Positions 1-6,181 of a DNA stretch of 7,690 nt are shown here, one piece after another. The notes under the pieces are model-generated. The model was not told the DNA's origin, did no database searches, and was given only the letters and a program-made list of their open reading frames with translations. Origin of the DNA: Ignavibacteriota bacterium (GTDB taxonomy: Bacteria > Bacteroidota > Ignavibacteria > Tepidaquicellales > Tepidaquicellaceae); contig PNBM01000354.1 in assembly GCA_003135995.1 (NCBI GenBank), forward strand, positions 3,313 through 11,002. The letters run 5' to 3'. Numbering within the stretch: the first letter of the stretch is position 1; each line of letters starts with the position of its first letter. The position numbers and the translations under genes were made by a program.

Positions 1-468
1 TAATTTGCTCAAAGGTTCATCCGATATTATATTTACCGAGCCGCCGAGTGTATTTGCACCGTACAAAACCGAAGACATGCTTTTCGATACAACTATTTTT
101 CCAACCGAAGACGAATTTATTTGTGAAAGGTCTATATTGCCGTCATAAGAAATATAAAAAGGAACGCCATCATAAAAAACTGCAATCTGCCTCTGATCGA
201 ATCCTCTAAGTTTTAAAAGCGCTTCATTCCTTCCGTTTTGCTCGAGAAAAATTCCCGGTAAAGATCTCAACGATTCATTAACGGAAAATTTATCATTTAC
301 ATCGATACTCTTTTTATCGATTTCATTTGTACTTGTTGTTTTAATTATTGCTTCATCGGAAGCCGTTACAACAATCTCACCTAAATAATAAGTTTTAGTC
401 GAATCTTTTTCCTGTGGAAAAATACTTATTGAAATTAAGAGAAGAATAACTGTAAAAATATTTTTCAT
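1..468 (-). CDS. TonB-dependent outer-membrane receptor, N-terminal part (runs off window)
   Basis: The gene starts at ATG 468 and stays open for 156 codons to the left edge, so only the signal peptide and plug domain are visible. Residues 1-18 form a signal peptide (two Lys/Asn, then a hydrophobic run ending near IFPQ). Residues 30-37 (GEIVVTAS) resemble a TonB box. Residues about 40-156 are a plug domain, with the usual SLRSLPGIFLEQNG stretch (66-79), the LRGF and YDGVPF motifs (87-104) and SVLYGANTLGGSVNII (133-148). Proteins of this family use TonB/ExbBD energy to import siderophores, cobalamin, glycans or other bulky ligands through a 22-strand barrel. The barrel lies outside the window, so the substrate cannot be named. 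No Shine-Dalgarno sequence precedes the ATG. Instead an intrinsic terminator sits 16 bases upstream, suggesting control in the leader. Confidence 0.93.
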   Translation of the reverse strand, partial: MKNIFTVILLLISISIFPQEKDSTKTYYLGEIVVTASDEAIIKTTSTNEIDKKSIDVNDKFSVNESLRSLPGIFLEQNGRNEALLKLRGFDQRQIAVFYDGVPFYISYDGNIDLSQINSSSVGKIVVSKSMSSVLYGANTLGGSVNIISDEPLSKL

Positions 469-478
469 GGTTTATTAT

Positions 479-517
479 AAAAAATTAGCCCCGCTTTGCA
501 AAAATAAACGGGGCTAA
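479..517 (-). terminator. Intrinsic terminator in the receptor leader (attenuator)
   Basis: Read on the minus strand, TTAGCCCCG (517-509) pairs perfectly with CGGGGCTAA (493-485) around a 15-base loop. Six T residues follow (484-479). The structure lies between any upstream promoter and the receptor ATG at 468, so it would end transcripts before the gene unless disrupted. Its loop and 3' arm contain TTTGCAAAGCGG, which can pair with an upstream segment instead (see the leader entry). Confidence 0.75.
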
Positions 518-623
518 TAATATTATACTCCTTTGCAAAGCGGCAGGCATAAATGTTTTCAGATATACCCTATCGGTTAAATCTCCTTATCGTATCGACT
601 TAGGAAAAGTAACTCGGAGACTT
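479..623 (-). promoter_or_regulatory. Structured 5' leader with terminator/antiterminator, riboswitch-like, class unknown
   Basis: Four pairings can be read on the minus strand, in RNA order. First, AAGTCTCC (623-616) pairs with GGAGATTT (586-579), 8 bp with one G-U. Second, GGGTATA (570-564) pairs with TATGCCT (551-545) around a 12-base loop. Third, CCGCTTTGCAAA (543-532) is the exact 12-base complement of TTTGCAAAGCGG (502-491). Fourth is the terminator hairpin 517-485. The third and fourth are mutually exclusive because 493-491 belong to both and the rest of 502-494 is the terminator loop. This is the layout of an attenuator controlling the TonB receptor. No known aptamer consensus was recognised, so the ligand or protein sensed is unknown. 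Pairings were found by eye, not by energy calculation. Confidence 0.55.
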
Positions 624-626
624 ATT

Positions 627-655
627 AAATTAATATCTTATTTAAGGATATTCAA
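627..655 (-). promoter_or_regulatory. Possible sigma70-like promoter for the receptor leader
   Basis: On the minus strand, TTGAAT (655-650) is followed after 17 bases by TAATTT (632-627). Initiation would fall near 620, just at the first leader helix. The -10 box is a poor match and the region is AT-rich, so this is weak. In the rest of the gene-free stretch 469-811, positions 656-811 hold only AT-rich sequence in which I see no gene or clear structure beyond a 7-bp A/T-only inverted repeat at 798-817 overlapping the stop of the next gene. Confidence 0.25.
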
Positions 656-811
656 TAACATAAAAATAACATTGGTAAAAAATAATCAATTAATTTCTAT
701 TCTTAAAATCGCTATATCAGTAAAATAATATTTTATCTGAATCAAATTTATTATCGGGAAATAATAATTATATTTTGAGATTAATTATTTTAAATGTAAA
801 TAAAGTCTGTT

Positions 812-2056
812 TTATTTTGTTTTAAAATAAAATGTATAACTGTGTGCGTTGAAGGAATTTAAATTAGAATGGTCAGGATTTAATAAATCATCAAGACTAT
901 AATAAGAAGGAGATATGGATTCTACAAACCATCGAAAATTGTTTTTAGAAATATCAGTGTTATGAATTTTATTAATCCATTTTAAATCAAAACTTTTTTG
1001 CGTTGTATAATAGTAATAGTTAAAACTTGAAACCGAATCTAACATCACAACATCAAAAACACCGTTATATACACCGATAAAACTAAACATTGTATTAATA
1101 TCTACACCACCGTAATTGTTAGGCGGATAAGTTAATGCCGGCGGAGCTTCAACATCTAAATGCAATCCATATATTCCATTAGGTACTAAAAATTGTTGCT
1201 GATAAGGACCTACGAAATTGGTAGAATCTGAGAAACCATTTATGCAAAATAATGTAGAAAAATTCAAAGGTAAACCTGCAGGAATTTTGAAATCTATATA
1301 TGCTCCATAAACCTGATTAAATGCCATATTGCCGGAAATATTTTGATAAATATTTTTTCCAAAATTTAAATAGAAAGATTTATCTTCATATGCATATTTT
1401 TGATACATATTTATATTGACATTTATTAAACCGGGTTTTAATGTTAAATCTGAAGCAAGAAAATTTACAGTAATATTCCCCCCGGGGGAAATAGTTATAT
1501 TATCTTTAAATCCAAATTTATCATACGAAATTATTTGATTGTAGTTATTTTTTGAATACATCAAAATAATGAGTTTTCCTGTAACGGGATTATCATCTTT
1601 CAAATTCAGATTAAAAGTCAAATTATGCCCGGTAATATCAGCATAATAATTAAAATCATTCGTATCAGTAAAAATCAATTTTCCAAATGAGATGGGAATA
1701 CTTTCAGGGAGATTAACGTTCATAACACATACGCGAGGATGTAATGAAGGATTAACAATATTTATTTCGGGATTTTGTATTGTCAAGCCCTGGAAAAAGT
1801 AACCGAATTTATTTAAAGAATCCAATACAATTAAATCATAAGGAGCAAATGCGTTTTCAATTACGAAACTTCCATCATAGGAAGTTTGAGACACTTGTTC
1901 ACCAATCTTTACTTTTACATTTGGTAATGCCTGGTGATAATCGTTATATACCTTACCCTTAACGGTCTGTTGAACTTCTGTTATATTGACGGAATTATTA
2001 TTACAACCGGAACAATAAATAATTAAAATTATGAATACAGTACAAATCCGGTACAT
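812..2056 (-). CDS. Surface/outer-membrane lipoprotein with N-terminal carboxypeptidase-regulatory-like domain (copy 2 of tandem pair)
   Basis: A 414-residue protein of unknown function. Residues 1-17 form a hydrophobic signal peptide ending in CSGC. Cys18 is the probable lipidation site, although Cys at -3 is atypical for a lipobox. After a short polar linker, residues about 30-80 match the carboxypeptidase-regulatory-like beta-sandwich pattern: QQTVKGKVYN, then a strand pair, then SYDGSF (59-64) and PYDLIVLDS (72-80). The rest is beta-rich and rich in Asn, Tyr, Phe and Ser, without catalytic motifs I recognise. It is a clear paralogue of the gene immediately upstream (2109-3365), separated by 52 bases, and the two are probably cotranscribed. 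AGGA sits 7 bases before the ATG, a weak ribosome binding site. An envelope location, perhaps in adhesion or ligand capture, is inferred from the lipobox and domain only. Confidence 0.85.
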   Translation of the reverse strand: MYRICTVFIILIIYCSGCNNNSVNITEVQQTVKGKVYNDYHQALPNVKVKIGEQVSQTSYDGSFVIENAFAPYDLIVLDSLNKFGYFFQGLTIQNPEINIVNPSLHPRVCVMNVNLPESIPISFGKLIFTDTNDFNYYADITGHNLTFNLNLKDDNPVTGKLIILMYSKNNYNQIISYDKFGFKDNITISPGGNITVNFLASDLTLKPGLINVNINMYQKYAYEDKSFYLNFGKNIYQNISGNMAFNQVYGAYIDFKIPAGLPLNFSTLFCINGFSDSTNFVGPYQQQFLVPNGIYGLHLDVEAPPALTYPPNNYGGVDINTMFSFIGVYNGVFDVVMLDSVSSFNYYYYTTQKSFDLKWINKIHNTDISKNNFRWFVESISPSYYSLDDLLNPDHSNLNSFNAHSYTFYFKTK

Positions 2057-2108
2057 AAATAATTCCTGAATTATGTTTTTAAAAGTGAATAAATATACTT
2101 ATAAAATA

Positions 2109-3365
2109 TTAATGTTTAGTACTAAAATAAGATACCATACTGTAATTATCACAGTTATTAAGATTATTGAAATCAGGATTTAAATAATCATCCAAGTTAT
2201 AATTTGGTAAAGTCAGACATTCTGCCTGCCACAAAAAATTTCTGTTTGATAAATCTATGTTATGAATTTTTTTTAACCATTTTAAATCAAAACTTTTTTG
2301 TGATGTAAAATAATAATAAACAAAACGGTCTATAGAATCGCATAACATTACATTATATGCGCCGACGTATTGGGTAGAATTAATGTTAAAAATTGTATTT
2401 TCATCAACGCCTGCTGCATGATCATTTGGGTTAGATAAAAGCGGCGGGCTTTCTACCTGCAAATAATACCTTGATGCCCCTTCAGGAACAATAAATTGTC
2501 TTGAAACAGTTCCTACCTGAGTGGAGACAATATCAGTACCTGACACATAAAATAAAGTGGAATATTTAAGTGGTACATTTTTAGGAATGTAAAAGCAATA
2601 ATAAGGGTCATTAAACGTATCGAATATCATATCACCGGAGAAATTCTGGTAAGATTTTTTGCCGAAAATAATATAGAAATATCTGTTCGTAGGCATACTC
2701 AAGTAACTTGTAGTACCGTCAACATAAATTTGTCCGGGGTTCAAAGTTAAATCTGAAGCAAGAAAATTTATATTCAAACTGATACCTTCAGAAATAGTAA
2801 TATTATCTTTTAGTCCGAATCTATCGTATGAAACAATGTGTTTGCTTGCATCTCTGGTATATAGCAATGCAATCAATTTGCCTCTAATTGGTTTACCATC
2901 CGGTAAATTCAGGTTGAATATATTATTATTGCCGGTGATTTCCATATATTCGTTTATCATATTCGTATCAGTGAAAATCAATTTTCCGGATGAGACTTTA
3001 ATAATTGAAGGAATACTGACATTTAATTTGCATTTACGGGGATAAAATGAAGTACTAATAACATTAATTTCCGGATTTGCTAAGGTTAACCCTTTAAAGA
3101 AGTAACCGGAATTTTTTAATGAATCGAATAAAATTAAATCATATGGCGTATTTACATTATTTAGAATGAAATTTCCGTCAGAGGATGTCACAGTTGATTG
3201 CTCATCAATTTTAACAATTAAATTTGGAATAGATTCATGCAATTGATTATGGACTTTTCCATTTATGGTTTGTTGTGCTTCGGGTATTATGACGGATTCT
3301 TTGTTGCAACTTAGAAGAGAAATGAAAAGAATCATCAGAATTGTATTATAAATATACTTTTTCAT
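2109..3365 (-). CDS. Surface/outer-membrane lipoprotein with N-terminal carboxypeptidase-regulatory-like domain (copy 1 of tandem pair)
   Basis: A 418-residue protein of unknown function. Residues 1-19 are a lipoprotein signal peptide with a good lipobox, LLSC, making Cys20 the lipidated residue. Residues about 31-82 carry the carboxypeptidase-regulatory-like fold (QQTINGKVHN, SSDGNF at 61-66, PYDLILFDS at 74-82). Alignment by eye with the downstream copy is gapless or nearly so up to about residue 210, with shared blocks GKLIFTDTN, YDRFGLKDNITIS and NFLASDLTLNPG. Similarity drops over about 215-320 and returns in the last 70 residues (TSQKSFDLKW, LDDYLNPDFNNLN). No Shine-Dalgarno sequence is visible upstream of the ATG, and the upstream region is AT-only. 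It is the first gene of the likely two-gene transcript. It carries no enzyme motif; a role as a surface-exposed binding lipoprotein is a guess. Confidence 0.86.
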   Translation of the reverse strand: MKKYIYNTILMILFISLLSCNKESVIIPEAQQTINGKVHNQLHESIPNLIVKIDEQSTVTSSDGNFILNNVNTPYDLILFDSLKNSGYFFKGLTLANPEINVISTSFYPRKCKLNVSIPSIIKVSSGKLIFTDTNMINEYMEITGNNNIFNLNLPDGKPIRGKLIALLYTRDASKHIVSYDRFGLKDNITISEGISLNINFLASDLTLNPGQIYVDGTTSYLSMPTNRYFYIIFGKKSYQNFSGDMIFDTFNDPYYCFYIPKNVPLKYSTLFYVSGTDIVSTQVGTVSRQFIVPEGASRYYLQVESPPLLSNPNDHAAGVDENTIFNINSTQYVGAYNVMLCDSIDRFVYYYFTSQKSFDLKWLKKIHNIDLSNRNFLWQAECLTLPNYNLDDYLNPDFNNLNNCDNYSMVSYFSTKH

Positions 3366-3436
3366 AATTAAATCTGATTTTAATTAAAAAAAAATAACTA
3401 TCTCTTTATTTTAATAACAGCAAAGAACAAATACGA

Positions 3437-3478
3437 ATAATTTAGAATAAAATAGACTCTGTTATTATAATTTAGAAT
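3437..3478. repeat. Two copies of ATAATTTAGAAT, 30 bp apart
   Basis: The 12-bp sequence ATAATTTAGAAT occurs at 3437-3448 and exactly again at 3467-3478, between the lipoprotein pair and the tRNA gene. A 30-bp spacing is near three helical turns, so the two copies would face the same side of the DNA. They could be a regulator site for the minus-strand lipoprotein genes, but A/T-only repeats arise easily by chance in this composition. The remainder of 3366-3593 shows nothing else I can support. Confidence 0.25.
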
Positions 3479-3593
3479 TAATAATTATTCTTTGCAAGTC
3501 CGATGGTTATTCTATAATTATGACAAATATACGCTAAAAATGCATTATTTAAACATTGTGGGATATTATCGAAAAAAAAGAATATTAAAAGAA

Positions 3594-3622
3594 TTGAAAG
3601 AAATTATTAAATTATTTATATT
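3594..3622 (+). promoter_or_regulatory. Promoter of the tRNA-Asp gene
   Basis: TTGAAA (3594-3599), a 17-base spacer and TATATT (3617-3622) match a sigma70-type promoter well. The predicted start near 3629-3631 leaves a 5' leader of about ten bases before the mature tRNA end at 3640, as expected for a single tRNA transcript. Confidence 0.6.
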
Positions 3623-3639
3623 GAATATTGTTAACAAAC

Positions 3640-3714
3640 GGAGTCGTAGTTCAGTTTGGTTAGAACGCCTGACTGTCACTCAGGAGGTCGCGAGTTCGAG
3701 TCTCGTCGATTCCG
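3640..3714 (+). tRNA. tRNA-Asp (anticodon GTC)
   Basis: A full cloverleaf can be read. The acceptor stem is GGAGTCG (3640-3646) with CGATTCC (3707-3713) and discriminator G3714. The D arm is GTTC...GAAC. The anticodon stem is CCTGA/TCAGG with loop CTGTCAC, giving anticodon GTC at 3675-3677. The T arm is GCGAG/CTCGT around TTCGAGT. CCA is not encoded. Anticodon GTC decodes GAC/GAT. A promoter and a terminator frame it as a single-gene unit. Its 3' end is the probable attachment site for the integrative element to the right. Confidence 0.96.
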
Positions 3715-3724
3715 CTAAAAAAAT

Positions 3725-3766
3725 AAGGCACTTAGTAAATATTCTGAGTGCCTTTTATTTTTTTGG
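3725..3766 (+). terminator. Intrinsic terminator of tRNA-Asp
   Basis: AAGGCACTTAG (3725-3735) pairs with CTGAGTGCCTT (3744-3754), 11 bp with one G-U wobble and an 8-base loop, followed by a nearly pure T tract (3755-3764, interrupted by one A). It begins ten bases after the tRNA. Confidence 0.85.
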
Positions 3767-3782
3767 CTACGTTTTGGCTACG
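3761..3782 (+). repeat. Tandem 11-bp direct repeat TTTTGGCTACG x2, possible integrase/attachment site
   Basis: TTTTGGCTACG occurs at 3761-3771 and again, head to tail without spacing, at 3772-3782. The repeat starts in the T tract of the tRNA terminator. The 11-bp period is about one helical turn. Its position just inside the presumed left end of a tRNA-targeted element suggests arm-type binding sites for the integrase or excisionase. No further exact copy was seen elsewhere in the window. Confidence 0.5.
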
Positions 3783-3883
3783 ATTATTAAATTAATAAAA
3801 ATAATTTCTTTATTAAAAAGTCTAAAATCAAATTTACGATTCAAATAAATAAGAAATTTTACTAAAGTCTTGAAACAAAAAAA

Positions 3884-6082
3884 TTGAATAGTTTATCGCA
3901 TATATCGGATGATGATTTTATTAGGGAAGAAGTTGCCATTTTTTGTGGAGCCGGAATTTCTAAGAATTCTGGATTACCATTAGCAAACGAGCTTAAGGAA
4001 TTCATTCTAGAAAAATTATTTTCAAGTTTATCCTATGAAGAAAAAGAGATGTTTCATCATTTACCCTTTGAAAGTTTTATGGAGGTGGTTTCTGAGAACT
4101 CTAATGAGAAAATTTGGGATATTTTTAAACTAGGTCAACCAAATTCAAATCATATCCTTATAGCTAAATTAGCTTCAAAAGGGTATTTAAAAACAGTATA
4201 CACAACTAACTTTGACTGTTTAATTGAAAAGGCATTCAAGAATGAAGGATTAGTGGAAAATATTTCTTTTATTAGATATTATGATGAGAAAGGTCTTGCC
4301 AATATTAATTATTTGGATTTAGAGGATAAAATTACACTTTTTAAATTGCATGGTACCATAGATCACTTAGAATCATTAAGGGCTACCCTAAAAAAAGTAG
4401 CACTAAAGAGAGTTAATGAGAAATGGTATGATTCAATAAAATACTTAGTCAGAGACGGTAAGCATAAAAAAATACTTATTTTAGGGTATAGTTGCTCTGA
4501 TATGTTCGATATAACTCCTCAAATAGAAAATTTGGCTGAGAAATCTAATAAAGAAATTGTATTTGTAAATCATGCTGCATCCTACTCGGTTGAAAATATA
4601 AATACTCAATCCTTTAACGATCCTTTTAGGAAATATCATGGAATAAAGATACATTGTAATACTAATAAATACATTGAAAGTCTTTGGAAACAAACAAATT
4701 TAGGAAACTACATTAGAATTATTAATGATGAGCAATGGTCTGACGTCGTAAGCCGTTGGTTACTAGATCTAAAAAGTCGGGAATATACCTTGTCTTTAAT
4801 ATCAGGAAGATTGTTCCATATTATATCAGAATTTGAAAAAGCACAGACATATTATTATAAATCGATTGAAATAGCAAACAAGGAAGAAGATAAGTATTGT
4901 GAAATACTTGGTTATTCCAATTTAGGGTTATTGTTTTTAGACCAAGGAGACTTTTACAATGCAAATAGATATCACCTCAAAGCTTTAAGAATGTCTAAGA
5001 AGGATAGACATGCTCACGCAATAAGTTTACTAAATGTTGGGGTAGCCCAGATGTGGTTAGGTAATAAAAAGAAGGCAATTATATATTTTAATAAATCCCT
5101 TAATATAATTCGTGAAAATGGATTTACAGGGGAGGAATGCATATGTAACTTAAATCTTGGCTTTATGTCAATGCAATTTGGGAATTTCAAAAGAGCTATT
5201 AAATATCTCGAATCAGCATCTTCTATTGCAAGTAACCAAGGTGAAATTAAAAATCAGGCTTTGTGTTATTTTAACTTGGGTGAAGTTTATTCGAGATTAG
5301 GTGATAAGCAAAAAGAATTGGAGTTTAGGAATAAATGTATAGAAACAGCAACACTTATTTGTGATAGAAGCCTAATCTCAGAAAACCACATTGGATTTGG
5401 AAATTATTACGCAGATATAGGATACATTGATATTGCTTTTAAACACTTTGAAACTGCTTATCAAATTGCAATAGAAACAAAAAACAGGGTAGTGGAATCA
5501 CAATATTATATCAATACAGGCCTTCTTAATGCAAAAATAGGAAATGTTGATAAAGCTATTGATTTACTAAATATTTATTTAGACAATTTCAATGGCGTGT
5601 ATTATGATGGACTGTGTTATTTAAACTTGGGATTTTGTTACATACTTAAGAAAGATTTTACAAAAGCTGAGGATTGTTTTGAAAAATCGATTGAATATTC
5701 AATAAAATGTGGCGATAAAAAAATACAGTATTATTCATATTTAGATATATCATATCTATACTTAGTAACTGAAGAATTTGATAAATCTCTAGGCTTTCTT
5801 AATAAGAGTTTAGCTATAGCGAAACAATCTAGAAATTTATTGTGGTTAGCTACTATTTATGAAAGGATTGGGATATATTATTCTATTTTGGGAAATAGGA
5901 TTAGTTCCTTAAAAAATTATTTACATGTTGAGAAAATCCTTTTAAAAAAGAATTCATTTGATGAGCTAGAAAAAATATGCGGTACCATCTTTTTAATTTA
6001 TGAAGAACTTGGAGATATTGACAACTCAAAAAAATATATAAAAAAGATTGAATATTATCAACATTTAATAAAAAAGAACTAA
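3884..6082 (+). CDS. SIR2-like NADase domain fused to a TPR array; putative single-gene anti-phage defence protein
   Basis: A 732-residue cytoplasmic protein. Residues about 10-265 are a SIR2-like (SIR2_2-type) domain: CGAGISKNSGLP (21-32) for NAD binding, TTNFD (107-111), LHGT (155-158) and GYSCSD (201-206). Asn109 and His156 match the catalytic pair of defence NADases such as ThsA. No CxxC zinc pairs are present, so it is unlike deacetylase sirtuins. Residues about 303-725 hold eleven TPR-like repeats of 37-40 residues (such as YSNLGLLFLDQGDFYNA, CYFNLGEVYSRLGD). There is no P-loop or STAND ATPase between the two parts. In Thoeris, DSR and AVAST systems, SIR2 domains deplete NAD+ on infection; here the TPR part would sense a phage product or drive assembly (inference). 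The start is TTG 3884: a stop at 3863 blocks extension, and the first internal Met (56) would delete the NAD motif. No clear Shine-Dalgarno sequence. The gene stands alone and converges on the integrase. Confidence 0.88.
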   Translation: MNSLSHISDDDFIREEVAIFCGAGISKNSGLPLANELKEFILEKLFSSLSYEEKEMFHHLPFESFMEVVSENSNEKIWDIFKLGQPNSNHILIAKLASKGYLKTVYTTNFDCLIEKAFKNEGLVENISFIRYYDEKGLANINYLDLEDKITLFKLHGTIDHLESLRATLKKVALKRVNEKWYDSIKYLVRDGKHKKILILGYSCSDMFDITPQIENLAEKSNKEIVFVNHAASYSVENINTQSFNDPFRKYHGIKIHCNTNKYIESLWKQTNLGNYIRIINDEQWSDVVSRWLLDLKSREYTLSLISGRLFHIISEFEKAQTYYYKSIEIANKEEDKYCEILGYSNLGLLFLDQGDFYNANRYHLKALRMSKKDRHAHAISLLNVGVAQMWLGNKKKAIIYFNKSLNIIRENGFTGEECICNLNLGFMSMQFGNFKRAIKYLESASSIASNQGEIKNQALCYFNLGEVYSRLGDKQKELEFRNKCIETATLICDRSLISENHIGFGNYYADIGYIDIAFKHFETAYQIAIETKNRVVESQYYINTGLLNAKIGNVDKAIDLLNIYLDNFNGVYYDGLCYLNLGFCYILKKDFTKAEDCFEKSIEYSIKCGDKKIQYYSYLDISYLYLVTEEFDKSLGFLNKSLAIAKQSRNLLWLATIYERIGIYYSILGNRISSLKNYLHVEKILLKKNSFDELEKICGTIFLIYEELGDIDNSKKYIKKIEYYQHLIKKN

Positions 6083-6125
6083 TTAGTTAGTTATTATGAT
6101 TCTAAAAAAAATTCATTTATAAATA

Positions 6126-6167
6126 AAAAGACAGATAGTTTTAAACAATCCGTCTTTTATTTTTTTT
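6126..6167 (+). terminator. Terminator between the convergent SIR2-TPR and integrase genes
   Basis: AAAAGAC (6126-6132) pairs with GTCTTTT (6152-6158) around a 19-base loop, followed by A and eight T (6160-6167). The stem is AT-rich and the loop large, so it is moderate at best. The A-rich left flank makes it potentially bidirectional, which would suit the convergent gene ends at 6082 and 6182. Confidence 0.5.
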
Positions 6168-6181
6168 GAAAATATAATGGG

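Noticed and set aside
541..610. TPP riboswitch on the plus strand (CAGA, ACCC and TAGGAAAAGT vaguely recall the thi box)
   Set aside because: The conserved CTGAGA and the paired CTGG/CCAG elements are missing, and no plus-strand gene lies downstream.
541..700. Cobalamin riboswitch on the minus strand (GCCTGCCG recalls the aptamer tail)
   Set aside because: The core GGTG...AATCC and GCCACTG-like B12 box are absent anywhere in 469-811.
1780..1962. 60-codon plus-strand frame
   Set aside because: It is antisense to a well-supported lipoprotein gene, with no ribosome site or recognisable product.
2836..3045. 69-codon plus-strand frame
   Set aside because: It is antisense to the second lipoprotein gene; its hydrophobic look follows from the opposite-strand codons.
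3437..3782. CRISPR-like array from the short repeats near the tRNA
   Set aside because: There are only two copies of each motif, 11-12 bp long, with no regular spacers or cas genes.
3492..3848. 118-codon open frame on the plus strand
   Set aside because: It translates straight through the tRNA-Asp gene and its terminator, and the product has no family-like features.
4481..4693. 70-codon minus-strand frame
   Set aside because: It lies inside the SIR2 domain coding region on the opposite strand with no supporting signal.
4691..4800. STAND/AAA ATPase between the SIR2 and TPR parts, as in AVAST proteins
   Set aside because: Residues 270-305 contain no Walker A (GxxxxGK[ST]) or Walker B motif, and the linker is too short for an NTPase.
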